Source: Streptomyces griseoluteus (GTDB lineage Bacteria > Actinomycetota > Actinomycetes > Streptomycetales > Streptomycetaceae). From it: a DNA stretch of 64,000 nucleotides. Location of the stretch: the NCBI RefSeq assembly GCF_004784465.1, contig NZ_SRRU01000006.1, positions 124,001 through 188,000 on the forward strand. The letters are read 5' to 3'. The translations under genes and the position numbers were made by a program. Position 1 is the stretch's first letter. Every line of letters begins with the position of its first letter. The notes under the pieces were generated by a model that did not search any database, was not told the origin of the DNA, and saw nothing but the letters and a program-made list of their open reading frames with translations. This document shows positions 32,400 to 40,846 of this stretch, piece by piece.

Positions 32400-33353
32400 C
32401 TACTCCACCCCCACTCCCCGGAACGTCCGCCGGTATGCCAGCGGGGTCACCCCGATCGCCGCGTGCAGATGCTCGCGGAGCGAGGTCCCGGTGGCGAAGC
32501 CGACCTGTGCGGCGAGGTCGTCCACGGCGAGGTCGGTGGTCTCCAGCAGGTGCCGCGCACGGGCGACGCGCTGCTGGATGATCCAGCGCCCCGGACTCGT
32601 ACCGACCTCCTCGTTGAACCGCCGCGCGAAGGTGCGCAGGCTCATCCGGGCGTGCCCGGCCAACTCGGCCAGCGACAGCGGCTCGTGCAGGCGCTCCAGC
32701 GCCCACTGACGGGTGGCCGAGGTGCCGTTGGCCTGCTCCTCGGGCACCGGGTGCTGGATGTACTGCGCCTGCCCGCCGTCGCGCCACGGCGGTACGACGC
32801 AGGCGCGCGCCACGTCGTTGGCGACGGCCGCGCCGTGGTCCTGGCGCACGACATGCAGGCACACGTCGACCCCCGAGGCCGCGCCAGCCGAGGTGAGGAG
32901 GTCGCCGTCGTCCACGAACAGCACGTCCGGGTCGAGGTGCACCGCGGGGAACCAGGCGCGGAAGGTGTCGGCGAGGGCCCAGTGGGTCGTGGCGCGGCGG
33001 CCGTCGAGCCGTCCGGCGGCGGCCAGGACGAAGGCGCCGGTGCAGATGGAGACGATCCGGGTGCCGGGCGGTACGGCCGCGAGCGCCGCCTCCAGCTTCG
33101 GGGGCAGGCCGCGGCGGACCAGGGAGACGTCGAACGGCGGGAGCACGACGGTGTCCGCCGTCGCCAGCACCTCGGGACCGTGCGCGACGGCGACCGAGAA
33201 GTCGGCGCTGGTGGCGACGGGGCCGCCGTCGGCCGAGCAGGTCAGCACCTCGTAGCGGCTCCGGGCCGTGCCGAAGACCCGGTTGGGGATGCCCAGTTCG
33301 AAGGGGTAGACCCCGTCCAGGGCGAGGACGACGACGCGGTGCGGAGTGGTCAT
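32400..33353 (-). CDS. AraC-family regulator with GATase1-like sensor domain
   Basis: 317 residues from ATG 33353. The N-terminal half (about 1-185) is a DJ-1/PfpI-like domain (VVVLALDGVYPFELGIPN, RIVSICTGAFVLAAAG with the elbow cysteine) used as a ligand-sensing module. The C-terminal half has two AraC helix-turn-helix motifs: LSLAELAGHARMSLRTFARRF and VDDLAAQVGFATGTSLREH. The first of these is longer than needed, the second ends in YRRTFRGVGVE. Regulators of this FtrA/GlxA type often activate a neighbouring detoxification gene. It is divergent from a quinone-oxidoreductase-like gene across 69 bases with a palindromic site. Confidence 0.9.
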   Translation of the reverse strand: MTTPHRVVVLALDGVYPFELGIPNRVFGTARSRYEVLTCSADGGPVATSADFSVAVAHGPEVLATADTVVLPPFDVSLVRRGLPPKLEAALAAVPPGTRIVSICTGAFVLAAAGRLDGRRATTHWALADTFRAWFPAVHLDPDVLFVDDGDLLTSAGAASGVDVCLHVVRQDHGAAVANDVARACVVPPWRDGGQAQYIQHPVPEEQANGTSATRQWALERLHEPLSLAELAGHARMSLRTFARRFNEEVGTSPGRWIIQQRVARARHLLETTDLAVDDLAAQVGFATGTSLREHLHAAIGVTPLAYRRTFRGVGVE

Positions 33354-33372
33354 GGCATGATCCCGTTGAAAG

Positions 33373-33388
33373 ATGGCATTCATGCCAT
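33373..33388. promoter_or_regulatory. Palindromic operator ATGGCAT-TC-ATGCCAT
   Basis: Perfect 7-base arms in the divergent AraC/oxidoreductase gap, with another ATGGCAT half copy nearby (reading CATGGCATGAT at 33351-33361). It is the best candidate binding site for the AraC-type regulator. Confidence 0.6.
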
Positions 33389-33422
33389 GGTACGTCGGCC
33401 CGGCTCGGGTGAATCTGGACCC

Positions 33423-34376
33423 ATGACGAACCACGCCACCATGCACGCCATCAGCCAGGACGAGTACGGCACCCCCGACGTCCTCAAGGAGACCGAGCTG
33501 CCCCGCCCCAAGCCGGGCCTCAGCGAGATCCTGGTCTCCGTCCGCGCCTCCGGACTCAACCCGACCGACTGGAAGCACCGCACCGGGGGCATGTTCCTCG
33601 ACCGGCTCCCGCTCGTCCTGGGCTGGGACGTCTCCGGCGTCGTCGAGGAGGTCGGCTACGGCGTGACCCTCTTCAAGCCCGGCGACGAGGTCTTCGGCAT
33701 GCTGCCCTACCCGTACGGCGTCGGCGCCCACGCGGAGTACGTGAAGGGCCCGGCCCGCGCCTTCGCCCACAAGCCGGACTCGATCGACCACGTCCAGGCG
33801 GGCGCCCTGCCGCTGGCCGCGCTCACGGCGTACCAGGCGCTGGTGGACACGGCGCAAGTCCAGCCCGGTCAGCGGGTGCTGGTGCATGCCGCCGCCGGAG
33901 GCGTCGGCCACCTCGCGGTGCAGATCGCCAAGTCCCTGGGGGCGTACGTCATCGGGACCGCGAGCGAGCCCAAGCACGAGTTCCTGCGGTCGCTCGGGGC
34001 GGACGAGGTGATCGACTATCGGTCCGTCGACTTCCGGGACGTCGTGGGGGACGTGGACGTGGTGCTGGACACCATCTCCGGTGAGACGCGGGTGCGTTCG
34101 CTGGAGGTGCTGCGGCCGGGAGGCGTGCTGGTGTCGCTGCTGCCCGGTACCGACCCGGAGGAGTCGGCCAAGGCGGAGGCCCGGGGGGTGCGGGTCGAGA
34201 CGTTGCTCGTGGAGGCGGATCAGGCGGGGATGAAGGCGGTTGCCGAGTTGGCTTCCTCCGGTGCGCTGCGAGCGCATGTCGACGGGGTGTTTCCGCTTGC
34301 CGAGGCGGCCAAGGCGCATGCGGTGGGGGAGACGGGACGGGTCACGGGGAAGCTGGTACTGACCGTCGGGTCCTGA
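33423..34376 (+). CDS. NADP-dependent quinone oxidoreductase-like (MDR, zinc-free)
   Basis: 317 residues, ATG 33423. It is a medium-chain dehydrogenase/reductase without the catalytic zinc ligands. GroES-like N-terminal domain: ILVSVRASGLNPTDWKHR and GWDVSGVVEEVG. Rossmann domain: GQRVLVHAAAGGVGHLAVQ, the AAxGGVG NADPH loop, and ADEVIDYRS. Members reduce quinones or alpha,beta-unsaturated ketones. It is divergent from the AraC-type regulator, which probably controls it. A terminator hairpin follows 12 bases after the stop. Electrophile detoxification is the likely role; the substrate is unknown. Confidence 0.9.
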   Translation: MTNHATMHAISQDEYGTPDVLKETELPRPKPGLSEILVSVRASGLNPTDWKHRTGGMFLDRLPLVLGWDVSGVVEEVGYGVTLFKPGDEVFGMLPYPYGVGAHAEYVKGPARAFAHKPDSIDHVQAGALPLAALTAYQALVDTAQVQPGQRVLVHAAAGGVGHLAVQIAKSLGAYVIGTASEPKHEFLRSLGADEVIDYRSVDFRDVVGDVDVVLDTISGETRVRSLEVLRPGGVLVSLLPGTDPEESAKAEARGVRVETLLVEADQAGMKAVAELASSGALRAHVDGVFPLAEAAKAHAVGETGRVTGKLVLTVGS

Positions 34377-34388
34377 GCGGATGCGGAT

Positions 34389-34426
34389 GAGCCCTGCCGC
34401 TCCGCTTGCGGGGAGGGGCAGGGCTC
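34389..34426 (+). terminator. Terminator after the oxidoreductase gene
   Basis: GAGCCCTGCC (34389-34398) pairs with GGCAGGGCTC (34417-34426), followed by TTC. Confidence 0.72.
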
Positions 34427-34616
34427 TTCGCGCGTACAGATGTCTGATGTGGCGCTCGGCGGTGAGGAAGTTGGCCCGTGCGGTGGGGGAGAGGTGGAGG
34501 GTGGGGCCGGCCGGCGCCTTGGAGTCGCGGACATGAACGGCGTCGGGGCACGCGGCGACGTCTACGCAGTTGCCGCCCTCGGGCCCGCTGCAGCTGCTCT
34601 TGAGTCGCTGCGGGCA
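34427..34616 (-). pseudogene. DUF397 relic without start or stop
   Basis: On the reverse strand a DUF397 domain is readable: LKSSCSGPEGGNCVDVA, then VHVRDSKAPAGPTL and LSPTARANFL. Intact DUF397 proteins of 60-80 residues start shortly before this WRKSSYSG-like motif and stop shortly after it. Here no in-frame start lies at the right place (a GTG at 34617 is in another frame), and the frame has no stop: it runs on through the terminator of the neighbouring gene. The usual partner, an XRE regulator, is also absent. This looks like a decayed member of the XRE-DUF397 regulatory family. Confidence 0.55.
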
Positions 34617-34848
34617 CGGTCCTGATCTCGCCGTTCCGATTCTGCCGGTCCCGGCCGGTCCGAGAGGCCTCAAGTCGTGGTGGATCTTCCGGCACGGAGG
34701 GCAACGAGTGGTGGCCGACCCGGTGGACCGCGTCCGGGTCCCAGGGCAACGCGGAGGGACCTGGGTCCGCCCGCGCGTACATGGCGGGAAGCCCAGGCCA
34801 CGCGGTACACCGGGAAGGCACGCACACCGACGCCGGGAAGGGACCACC

Positions 34849-36303
34849 ATGTACGACCACGCCAACAGCCGGGCGGCGAAGGGGCGGCAGGCCCCGGCGG
34901 CCGCCCGCGCGTCCGGGTCACGGACGGTGGCGGCGCCGGCCGCGGCACTGCTCGCCCTCCAGCGCTCCGCCGGAAACGCGGCTGTGGTGCATATGATGCG
35001 CCGGGCCAAGGAGGCTGCGGCGCAGGACGCGCACCGGCACGGCCCCGGCTGCGGCCACGCCGAGGACGCGCAGCCGGTGCAGCGTTCCGCCGTGCACGCC
35101 GTCCTGCGCAGCGGCGGGCGGCCGCTCGACGAGCGGAGCCGCACCGACATGGAGGCCCGTTTCGGCGCCGACTTCTCCGACGTGCGCGTGCACACCGACG
35201 CCGCAGCCCGGGCCTCCGCGGCCCAGCTCGGCGCGGCGGCGTACACCTCGGGCAGCCATATCGTCGCCGGCCCCTCCGGCATCGACTCGCACACCCTGGC
35301 CCATGAGTTGACCCACGTCCTCCAGCAGCGCTCGGGTCCGGTGGCCGGGACCGACCGGGGGGACGGGCTGCGGGTCAGCGACCCCTCGGACCGCTTCGAG
35401 CGGGAGGCGGAGACCACCGCTCGGCGCGTGATGAGCGGCCCCGCGAAGGCATCCGCCCCGGCAGCGGCCTCACCCGCCGCAGGCCCCTCGGCGGGCGGGG
35501 GTGCCGTGCAGCGGATGCACCACCCTGGCAAGATCGACGGCGAGGTGGCGCGGCTCGTCGCTCAGGCGGAGCCGAGCATCGACGCCTACATCGCCGGCTA
35601 CGCCCAGTGGCAGACGAACCGGACGAACTTCAAGTGGGTGATGAACAACGCCGACCTCAACGACTCCTACGAGGTGATCGAGGCGCAGGTCGGCGACCCG
35701 CAGGGGCGCAGCAGGGCGGACCTGCTGCAGGCGCTGGACAGCACCATCCGCGCCGATCTGACCACCACCGCCTCGGAGACGGTCGCGAACACCAGGGCGG
35801 CGGCAGCCATCGCCAAGTACAAGCTGATCCTGGGCCGCACCACCGACACCACCCAGTGGGCCGAACACCAGAAGAACAAGGCCCAGGCACCCGGCGAACT
35901 CCCCCTGGATGCCCGGATGGGCCGTCGGCTGAACACCACCAAGTGGTCCGTCCCGGTCAACTACGCCTTCATGGACGGCGGTATCGAGGAGCGCGCTGTC
36001 TTCAAGATCGTCACCAGTCTGGGGCCGCGGATCGAGAACATGCTCACCTCCGGGCAGCTCACCTCGGCCAACTTCTGGACGGCGATCGAGCAGTTGGGGG
36101 ACAGCGCCCTCTGGGACACCACGAAGGCCCCGGAGGACGGCGGGCCGCAGGCGATGCTGGGCCACGAGATCCTCCAGCTCATCGAGTCCGGCTACCGCTT
36201 CTACGACCGGGCCAGCGCCTTCGCCCAAGGCAGCCGGCTGGTCGCCGTCCACCCCGACAAGCAGTCGGCCGACCCGAGCGACAAGCAGATCCCGCTCACC
36301 TGA
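34849..36303 (+). CDS. DUF4157 (metalloprotease-like) protein
   Basis: 484 residues, ATG 34849 with GGGAAGGGA upstream. A low-complexity N-terminus with ALLALQRSAGNAAV is typical of DUF4157 proteins. The DUF4157 domain (about 95-165) contains MEARFGADFSDVRVHTD and the zinc-protease-like HTLAHELTHVLQQR (HExxH-type). An Ala/Pro linker (about 200-225) leads to a unique helical C-terminal domain of about 260 residues. DUF4157 marks cargo or effector proteins of extracellular contractile injection systems in actinobacteria and also stands alone. No injection-system gene is in the window. The C-terminal domain is not one I recognise. Confidence 0.85.
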   Translation: MYDHANSRAAKGRQAPAAARASGSRTVAAPAAALLALQRSAGNAAVVHMMRRAKEAAAQDAHRHGPGCGHAEDAQPVQRSAVHAVLRSGGRPLDERSRTDMEARFGADFSDVRVHTDAAARASAAQLGAAAYTSGSHIVAGPSGIDSHTLAHELTHVLQQRSGPVAGTDRGDGLRVSDPSDRFEREAETTARRVMSGPAKASAPAAASPAAGPSAGGGAVQRMHHPGKIDGEVARLVAQAEPSIDAYIAGYAQWQTNRTNFKWVMNNADLNDSYEVIEAQVGDPQGRSRADLLQALDSTIRADLTTTASETVANTRAAAAIAKYKLILGRTTDTTQWAEHQKNKAQAPGELPLDARMGRRLNTTKWSVPVNYAFMDGGIEERAVFKIVTSLGPRIENMLTSGQLTSANFWTAIEQLGDSALWDTTKAPEDGGPQAMLGHEILQLIESGYRFYDRASAFAQGSRLVAVHPDKQSADPSDKQIPLT

Positions 36304-36320
36304 CCGCCCGCAGGGGCGCA

Positions 36321-36352
36321 GGGCAGGGTGCCCGAAGGCTCACCCTCTGCCC
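36321..36352. terminator. Possible terminator between DUF4157 and P450 genes
   Basis: GGGCAGGGTG pairs with CACCCTCTGCCC with a two-base bulge. It overlaps the 3' end of the convergent P450 gene. Confidence 0.4.
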
Positions 36353-37575
36353 CGCCCCAGCCGCACCGGCACCTCCCTGTGCCCATTGCTGATCAGCGAC
36401 GGCACCGGCCGCAACTCCGCTACCGGGACCGCGAGTTCCAGCTCCGGGAACCGTTCGAACAACTCCCGCAACACCGTCGCCACCTCAAGCCTGGCCAGCG
36501 GAGCGCCCAGGCAGAAGTGGATTCCGTGGCCGAAGGCCAAGTGGTCCTTCACCGGGCGGGTGGCGTCGAAGGTGTCGGCGGAGTCGCCGTGCCAGGACGG
36601 GTGGCGGTTGGCGGCCGCGTAGGAGGCGAGGATCGGGGCGCCCTTGGGGATGATCCGGCCGTCCGGGAGGCGGATGTCGCGGACCGCGTAGCGGAGCGGG
36701 AGGTGCTTCACCGCGGGCTCGTGGCGGAGGGTCTCCTCGACCACGTCGGCCCAGCTCGCGCGGCCCTCGCGGACGTGGCCCAATTGAGCGGGGTCGGTCA
36801 GGAGGGTGGTGATCGCCTGGTCGATGACGTTCACCGTCGTCTCGTACCCCGCGCTGATCACCAGGAGAAGGGTGTCGCGCAGCTCCTCGTGGGTCAGCGC
36901 GTCGCCGGCGCCCTCCTCGTCGCGGGCCATGATGAGGGCGGAGGTCAGGTCGTCGGCCGGTGTCACCCGCTTCGCCTCGATCAGGGCGTCCAGCCACTTG
37001 TACAGCGCCCTCGTGTTCTGGGTCGCCTGCTCCACGGTGAGCGTCGTGTCGAAGACGCCGTCCACGGCCGCGCGGAACTCCGGCGTGTGCACCTCCGGTA
37101 CGCCCATCAGCCTACTGATCACCGTGATGGGCACGGGGTACGCCAGGTGTTCGCGCAGGTCGACCACCTCGTCATCCGGGCGCTCCGCCAGGGCATCCAG
37201 CAGGTCCGCCACGATCGACCCGATCACCGGCTGGAGCGCCGCGATCCGGCGGGCGCTGAACGCCGGGGCGACCATGCGGCGCAACCTGCGGTGATCGGCG
37301 CCGTAGGCCGTGAACATGTTGGTCACCGCCACCCAGAGCGCCAACGGCCACGTCGGAGCCGCCTCGGCGAAGGCCGGCCAGTGGGCGCGGGGGTCCTTGG
37401 AGACGTCCGGGCTGGTCAGGAGGGATTTCAGCAGGGCCGGGTCGCTCACCGACCAGGCTGTGACCCCGAGGACGTCCACCCGCGTGGCCAGCCCTCGGGC
37501 GTGCAGCGCCCGGTGTTCGGCGTGGTGATCTGCGCCGGTGGGATCGAGGACCAGGGGTGGCGGCTGCTCGGGCAC
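36340..37575 (-). CDS. Cytochrome P450
   Basis: 411 residues from GTG 37575, selected for the GAGGAG site; the longer ATG form adds 42 poorly supported residues. It is a soluble bacterial class I P450. The I-helix oxygen-binding motif is AGYETTVN, the K-helix ExxR is in EETLRHEP, and the haem loop is FGHGIHFCLGAPLAR with the Cys thiolate ligand. Sequence style is that of the CYP105/CYP107 groups, common in secondary metabolism and xenobiotic oxidation. No ferredoxin or biosynthetic cluster is adjacent, so redox partners come from elsewhere. Substrate unknown. Confidence 0.92.
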   Translation of the reverse strand: MPEQPPPLVLDPTGADHHAEHRALHARGLATRVDVLGVTAWSVSDPALLKSLLTSPDVSKDPRAHWPAFAEAAPTWPLALWVAVTNMFTAYGADHRRLRRMVAPAFSARRIAALQPVIGSIVADLLDALAERPDDEVVDLREHLAYPVPITVISRLMGVPEVHTPEFRAAVDGVFDTTLTVEQATQNTRALYKWLDALIEAKRVTPADDLTSALIMARDEEGAGDALTHEELRDTLLLVISAGYETTVNVIDQAITTLLTDPAQLGHVREGRASWADVVEETLRHEPAVKHLPLRYAVRDIRLPDGRIIPKGAPILASYAAANRHPSWHGDSADTFDATRPVKDHLAFGHGIHFCLGAPLARLEVATVLRELFERFPELELAVPVAELRPVPSLISNGHREVPVRLGRGRG

Positions 37576-37643
37576 GGGGGCTCCTCGGCGAGGGGACGGC
37601 GTGTTCAACGGTAGGAGCGGCACTCGCGGTTGAACAGGCCGCC

Positions 37644-38345
37644 TCACCAGGGCAGTACCCCCGCCCCCTCCTGGAACGTCCCGCTCACCTCCTTCTCGCA
37701 CGCCAGCCGCACGATCACCTCCGCCCCTTCCGCCACGCTCTGCGTCCCCGTGTTGTGGTTGAGGTCCGTCGCCGTGAAACCGGGGTCCGCCGCGTTGATG
37801 CGCAGGTTCGGGAACGCCTTCGCGTACTGCACGGTCAGCATGTTCAGGGCGGCCTTGGAGGCGGGGTAGGAGAGGTCGGGGTAGAAGTGCTCCGGGGCGG
37901 AGGGGTCGGCGAGGGCGCGGGTGAGGGCCAGGCCGCTGCTGACGTTGACCACGACCGGGGCGGGGGAGCGGAGGAGGAGGGGGAGGAAGGCCTGCAGGAC
38001 GCGGACCGGGCCGAAGACGTTCGTCTCGAAGACCTCCCGGACGTCGTCCGCCGTGACCGCCGCCGGGTCGACGAAGCCGCCGTCGGGGCGGCGCGGCTCG
38101 ATCCCGGCGTTGTTGACCAGGACGTCAAGGCCGCCCGCCGCCTCCAGCGTGCGGACCGCCGCCAGGACGGACGCGTCGTCGGTCACGTCGAGCCGGACGA
38201 AGGCCGCGCCCAGTTCCTCGGCCGCCCGCCTGCCCCGCTCCTCGTCGCGGGCGCCCACGTACACGGTGTGGCCCTCGGCCAGCAGGCGGCGGGCGGTCTC
38301 GAAGCCGAGGCCCTTGTTCGCTCCGGTGATCAGTGTGTTCGTCAT
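37644..38345 (-). CDS. Short-chain dehydrogenase/reductase
   Basis: 233 residues, ATG 38345. A classical SDR: TGANKGLGFE (TGxxxGxG cofactor loop) near residue 7, NNAG at about 85, the catalytic Ser in VVVNVSSGLAL, and YPASKAALN, which holds the Tyr and Lys of the active site. The acceptor of hydride is not predictable; Arg in VGARDEER suggests NADPH preference. It is divergent from an MmyB-type regulator, an arrangement described for this regulator family and its SDR partners, so it is the probable regulated gene. Confidence 0.92.
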   Translation of the reverse strand: MTNTLITGANKGLGFETARRLLAEGHTVYVGARDEERGRRAAEELGAAFVRLDVTDDASVLAAVRTLEAAGGLDVLVNNAGIEPRRPDGGFVDPAAVTADDVREVFETNVFGPVRVLQAFLPLLLRSPAPVVVNVSSGLALTRALADPSAPEHFYPDLSYPASKAALNMLTVQYAKAFPNLRINAADPGFTATDLNHNTGTQSVAEGAEVIVRLACEKEVSGTFQEGAGVLPW

Positions 38346-38400
38346 GGTTCCAGCCTCCGCCGGACGCCCGCCGGCAGCCAGAGGACCGGTTTTCCTGGGA

Positions 38401-38427
38401 CTGGCGGTACCAGGCGGGCGTACGCCC
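38401..38427. promoter_or_regulatory. Putative operators in the SDR/MmyB-regulator gap
   Basis: CTGGCGGTACCAG (38401-38413, arms CTGG/CCAG) is followed by the perfect 12-base palindrome GGGCGTACGCCC (38416-38427). They lie within the divergent promoter region and are likely sites for the HTH regulator. Confidence 0.4.
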
Positions 38428-38447
38428 CGCGCGGCACACTGGACCGT

Positions 38448-39287
38448 ATGGCGAGCGCGGAACTCGGGACGGCGATCCACCGCTGGCGGGACAGGCTCCC
38501 GCCCGGCGAGGCGGGGCTGCCCCCGGGCGGCCGCAGGCGGGCGTCCGGGCTGCGGCGGGAGGAGCTGGCCCAGCTCGCCGGGATTTCCGTCGACTATGTG
38601 ACCCGGCTGGAGCAGGGCCGCGCCACCAACCCCTCCTCCCAGGTCGTGGAGGCGCTCACCCGGGCGCTGCGCCTGTCGGCGGCCGAGCGGGACCACCTGT
38701 ACCGGCTCGCCGGACTCGCCCCACCCGCCCCCACGAGTGTGCCCATCTTCATCCCGCCCAGCGTGCACCGGCTGCTTGATCGACTCGGCCGCACCCCGGT
38801 CGCCGTCTACGACGCCACCTGGACCCTGCTCACCGCCAACCCGCCCTACGCGGCCCTCATGGGCGACTCCACCCGCTGGAAGGGGCGGCAACTCAACGGT
38901 GTCTGGCGGCACTTCGCCGGACCCGGCGCCGGCGTACGGCACACCCCCGAGTCACTGGCCGCCTTCGAGTCCGCCCTCGTCGCCGACCTCCGCGCGGCCG
39001 CCGGACGGTACCCCCACGACCGCGCCCTCGCCGGGCTGATCGCCGAACTGCGCGCCCACAGCCCCCGGTTCGCCGAACTGTGGGACAGCGGCACCGTCGG
39101 CGTCCACGAGGCGGCGCGCAAGACCATCGACCACCCGGTGGTGGGCCCGCTGACCCTCGACTGCGACATCCTCTCCGTCGCGGGCAGCGATCTGCGAGTC
39201 ATGGTCTACACCGCCGAACCCGGCACCGAGGACGCCGAACGCCTTGCTCTGCTCATGGTGCTGGGGACCCAGGAGGTGGCCGTCTGA
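38448..39287 (+). CDS. MmyB-type XRE transcriptional regulator
   Basis: 279 residues, ATG 38448. The N-terminal helix-turn-helix (about 25-85) shows RREELAQLAGISVDYVTRLEQG and ALRLSAAERDHLYRLAG. The C-terminal PAS-like MmyB ligand-binding domain (about 105-270) has TPVAVYDATWTLLTANP and HPVVGPLTLDCDIL. A published structure of this family bound fatty acid, and members are linked to antibiotic control and to neighbouring SDR genes (recalled). No ribosome site is evident. CACACT eight bases before the start could be a -10, which would make the mRNA leaderless. Confidence 0.9.
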   Translation: MASAELGTAIHRWRDRLPPGEAGLPPGGRRRASGLRREELAQLAGISVDYVTRLEQGRATNPSSQVVEALTRALRLSAAERDHLYRLAGLAPPAPTSVPIFIPPSVHRLLDRLGRTPVAVYDATWTLLTANPPYAALMGDSTRWKGRQLNGVWRHFAGPGAGVRHTPESLAAFESALVADLRAAAGRYPHDRALAGLIAELRAHSPRFAELWDSGTVGVHEAARKTIDHPVVGPLTLDCDILSVAGSDLRVMVYTAEPGTEDAERLALLMVLGTQEVAV

Positions 39288-39316
39288 AGCCGGGGTGACG
39301 CCCTGTCCGCACGGCC

Positions 39317-39829
39317 CTAGAAGTCCGCCACCGGATACCGGTGCACCGGCGGCAGCCCCGTCAGCAGACCCGGCCACACCGTGTCGATGACATGCGCGCT
39401 CGGGGTGAACAGCGGCCGGGGCAGCACCGCCGGGTCGTGCCACTCCCAGCGGTCGATCAACTCCGGCTCACGCACGCTCGGTTCACCCTTGAACGCGCTC
39501 ACCCGCACCGCGGCCGTGACACGCGGGACACCGTGCACGGAGTCCATCAGCAGCGCCAGCAGCCGCGCGTCCTCCGCATCGGCCCGCAGGCCCGTCTCCT
39601 CGGCCAGCTCCCGGACGGCGGCCTCCGCGAAGCCCTCCCCGGCGTCGTTCTTGCCGCCCGGCAGCTCCCACACCCCGCGCTTCTTCGACCAGCCCAGCAG
39701 TACCCGGCCCGCCGCGTCGGTCACGGCGACCCCGGCGCCGGTGAGCGCGTGCGGCGAGGGCCGTCCCTTGTCGGCGTAGGCGATGTCCTCCACCACTTCC
39801 CCTTCCGATCGGGCGGAAGGACGTCTCAC
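39317..39829 (-). CDS. Nudix hydrolase
   Basis: 170 residues if GTG 39829 is used, which gives a GTGA overlap with the upstream lipoprotein stop; an ATG five codons earlier is possible. The Nudix box is complete: GGKNDAGEGFAEAAVRELAEETGL is GX5EX7REUXEEXGU, here at roughly residues 67-90, so it hydrolyses a nucleoside diphosphate linked to another moiety. The N-terminal ALTGAGVAVTDAAGRVLLG strand leads into it. The substrate could be an oxidised dNTP or ADP-ribose type compound. It is coupled to a lipoprotein gene without an obvious functional link. Confidence 0.88.
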   Translation of the reverse strand: MRRPSARSEGEVVEDIAYADKGRPSPHALTGAGVAVTDAAGRVLLGWSKKRGVWELPGGKNDAGEGFAEAAVRELAEETGLRADAEDARLLALLMDSVHGVPRVTAAVRVSAFKGEPSVREPELIDRWEWHDPAVLPRPLFTPSAHVIDTVWPGLLTGLPPVHRYPVADF

Positions 39830-40779
39830 TCCTGCTTCCGCCATGCCTGGACCCCCAGTCTGCCCGTCGTCCCGAGGTCCAGTTCCGGCGTCACCGTCAC
39901 CGGCGCGGCGCCCGCCCTGGCGCGGACGCGGAGGTAGGGGGCGTTCACGGCGCCGCCGACCGCCTCCACCGTGTTGCGCCAGACGATGCCGGACAGGGCG
40001 CGCTCGCCGGGCCGCAGGGTCAGGGGGCGGGCCACGTCGGGCGGGCCGCCGAGCTGGGCGACCTCGGCGGAGGGCAGTATCTTCACCCCATCGACGCGCT
40101 CGTGCTCGGCGTCGATGATCTCCAACTCCGGCCGCCCGTCGACCGCGTACGGCTCCTTTCCGCAGTTCTCCAGGTGCAGGCCCACCACGCGCAGCCCCAT
40201 CGCCGCGTCCCCCTCGTCGGCGTACACCCGCACCCCGGACGCGGGGCACGGACCGCCGGGAGCCGGAGCCTCGGCGCTCGGGATGCTACGCACGGACATG
40301 AGCGACACGCTGGTGCCGCCCGCGGCGTCCCCATAGCTCCGGCTCATCGCCACCCGCCCGTGCACGGTCTTGCCCGGTCCGACCGGGCCCACGGCCCGGC
40401 TCGCCCCCGTGTACCCCTTGGCGTCGAAGACGACCGTGTACGTCATGTCGTGCGCGGCCGGGTTGGTCACCTCGAACTCCGCCGTCAGGGAACTCGGGCG
40501 GCAGACACCCTCCTCGTCGATCGCACCGGCGTACAGCCGGGTGATCCGTACCCCGTCCCGGGCGGTCCCGGTGCTGGACGGCACCGGGGTGGGCGTGCCC
40601 GGCGGGCGCGGGGCGTCGGCGGTGGCCGTGGGACGGTCGCGGGGGACCTCGCCGTAGCGCGGGGCCTTCGAGGGACACAGGGCCTCCGCGCGCGCCCCGC
40701 CCGCGCCGGGCTCGGCGGTGCCGCACCCGGCGAGGGCCAGAAGGGCGAGCACTCCCACACCTGCGAATGATCTGCGCAT
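39826..40779 (-). CDS. Secreted lipoprotein with DUF4232-like domain
   Basis: 317 residues. The N-terminus MRRSFAGVGVLALLALAGCG is a lipoprotein signal with the lipobox LAGC. A Pro/Thr-rich linker follows (about 40-70), then two beta-sandwich-like parts. The first, about 75-175, includes LTAEFEVTNPAAHDMTYTVVF; the second, about 180-317, has LRVVGLHLENCGKEPYAVDG and resembles DUF4232. Both look like extracytoplasmic immunoglobulin-type domains with a single Cys pair each. It probably acts at the cell surface; no enzyme motif is seen. Confidence 0.82.
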   Translation of the reverse strand: MRRSFAGVGVLALLALAGCGTAEPGAGGARAEALCPSKAPRYGEVPRDRPTATADAPRPPGTPTPVPSSTGTARDGVRITRLYAGAIDEEGVCRPSSLTAEFEVTNPAAHDMTYTVVFDAKGYTGASRAVGPVGPGKTVHGRVAMSRSYGDAAGGTSVSLMSVRSIPSAEAPAPGGPCPASGVRVYADEGDAAMGLRVVGLHLENCGKEPYAVDGRPELEIIDAEHERVDGVKILPSAEVAQLGGPPDVARPLTLRPGERALSGIVWRNTVEAVGGAVNAPYLRVRARAGAAPVTVTPELDLGTTGRLGVQAWRKQE

Positions 40780-40846
40780 CCGGTGAGTCGATCAGGAGCG
40801 GCGCCCGCCGGCTGTGGTGGAAGCCACTCCTCCGGTCACAGGGCTG

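Noticed and set aside
32400..35531. A reverse-strand frame of 1043 codons
   Set aside because: It is open only because of high GC bias. It joins antisense of the DUF4157 and oxidoreductase genes, the DUF397 relic and the true AraC gene (32400-33353). Only the last is a normal gene.
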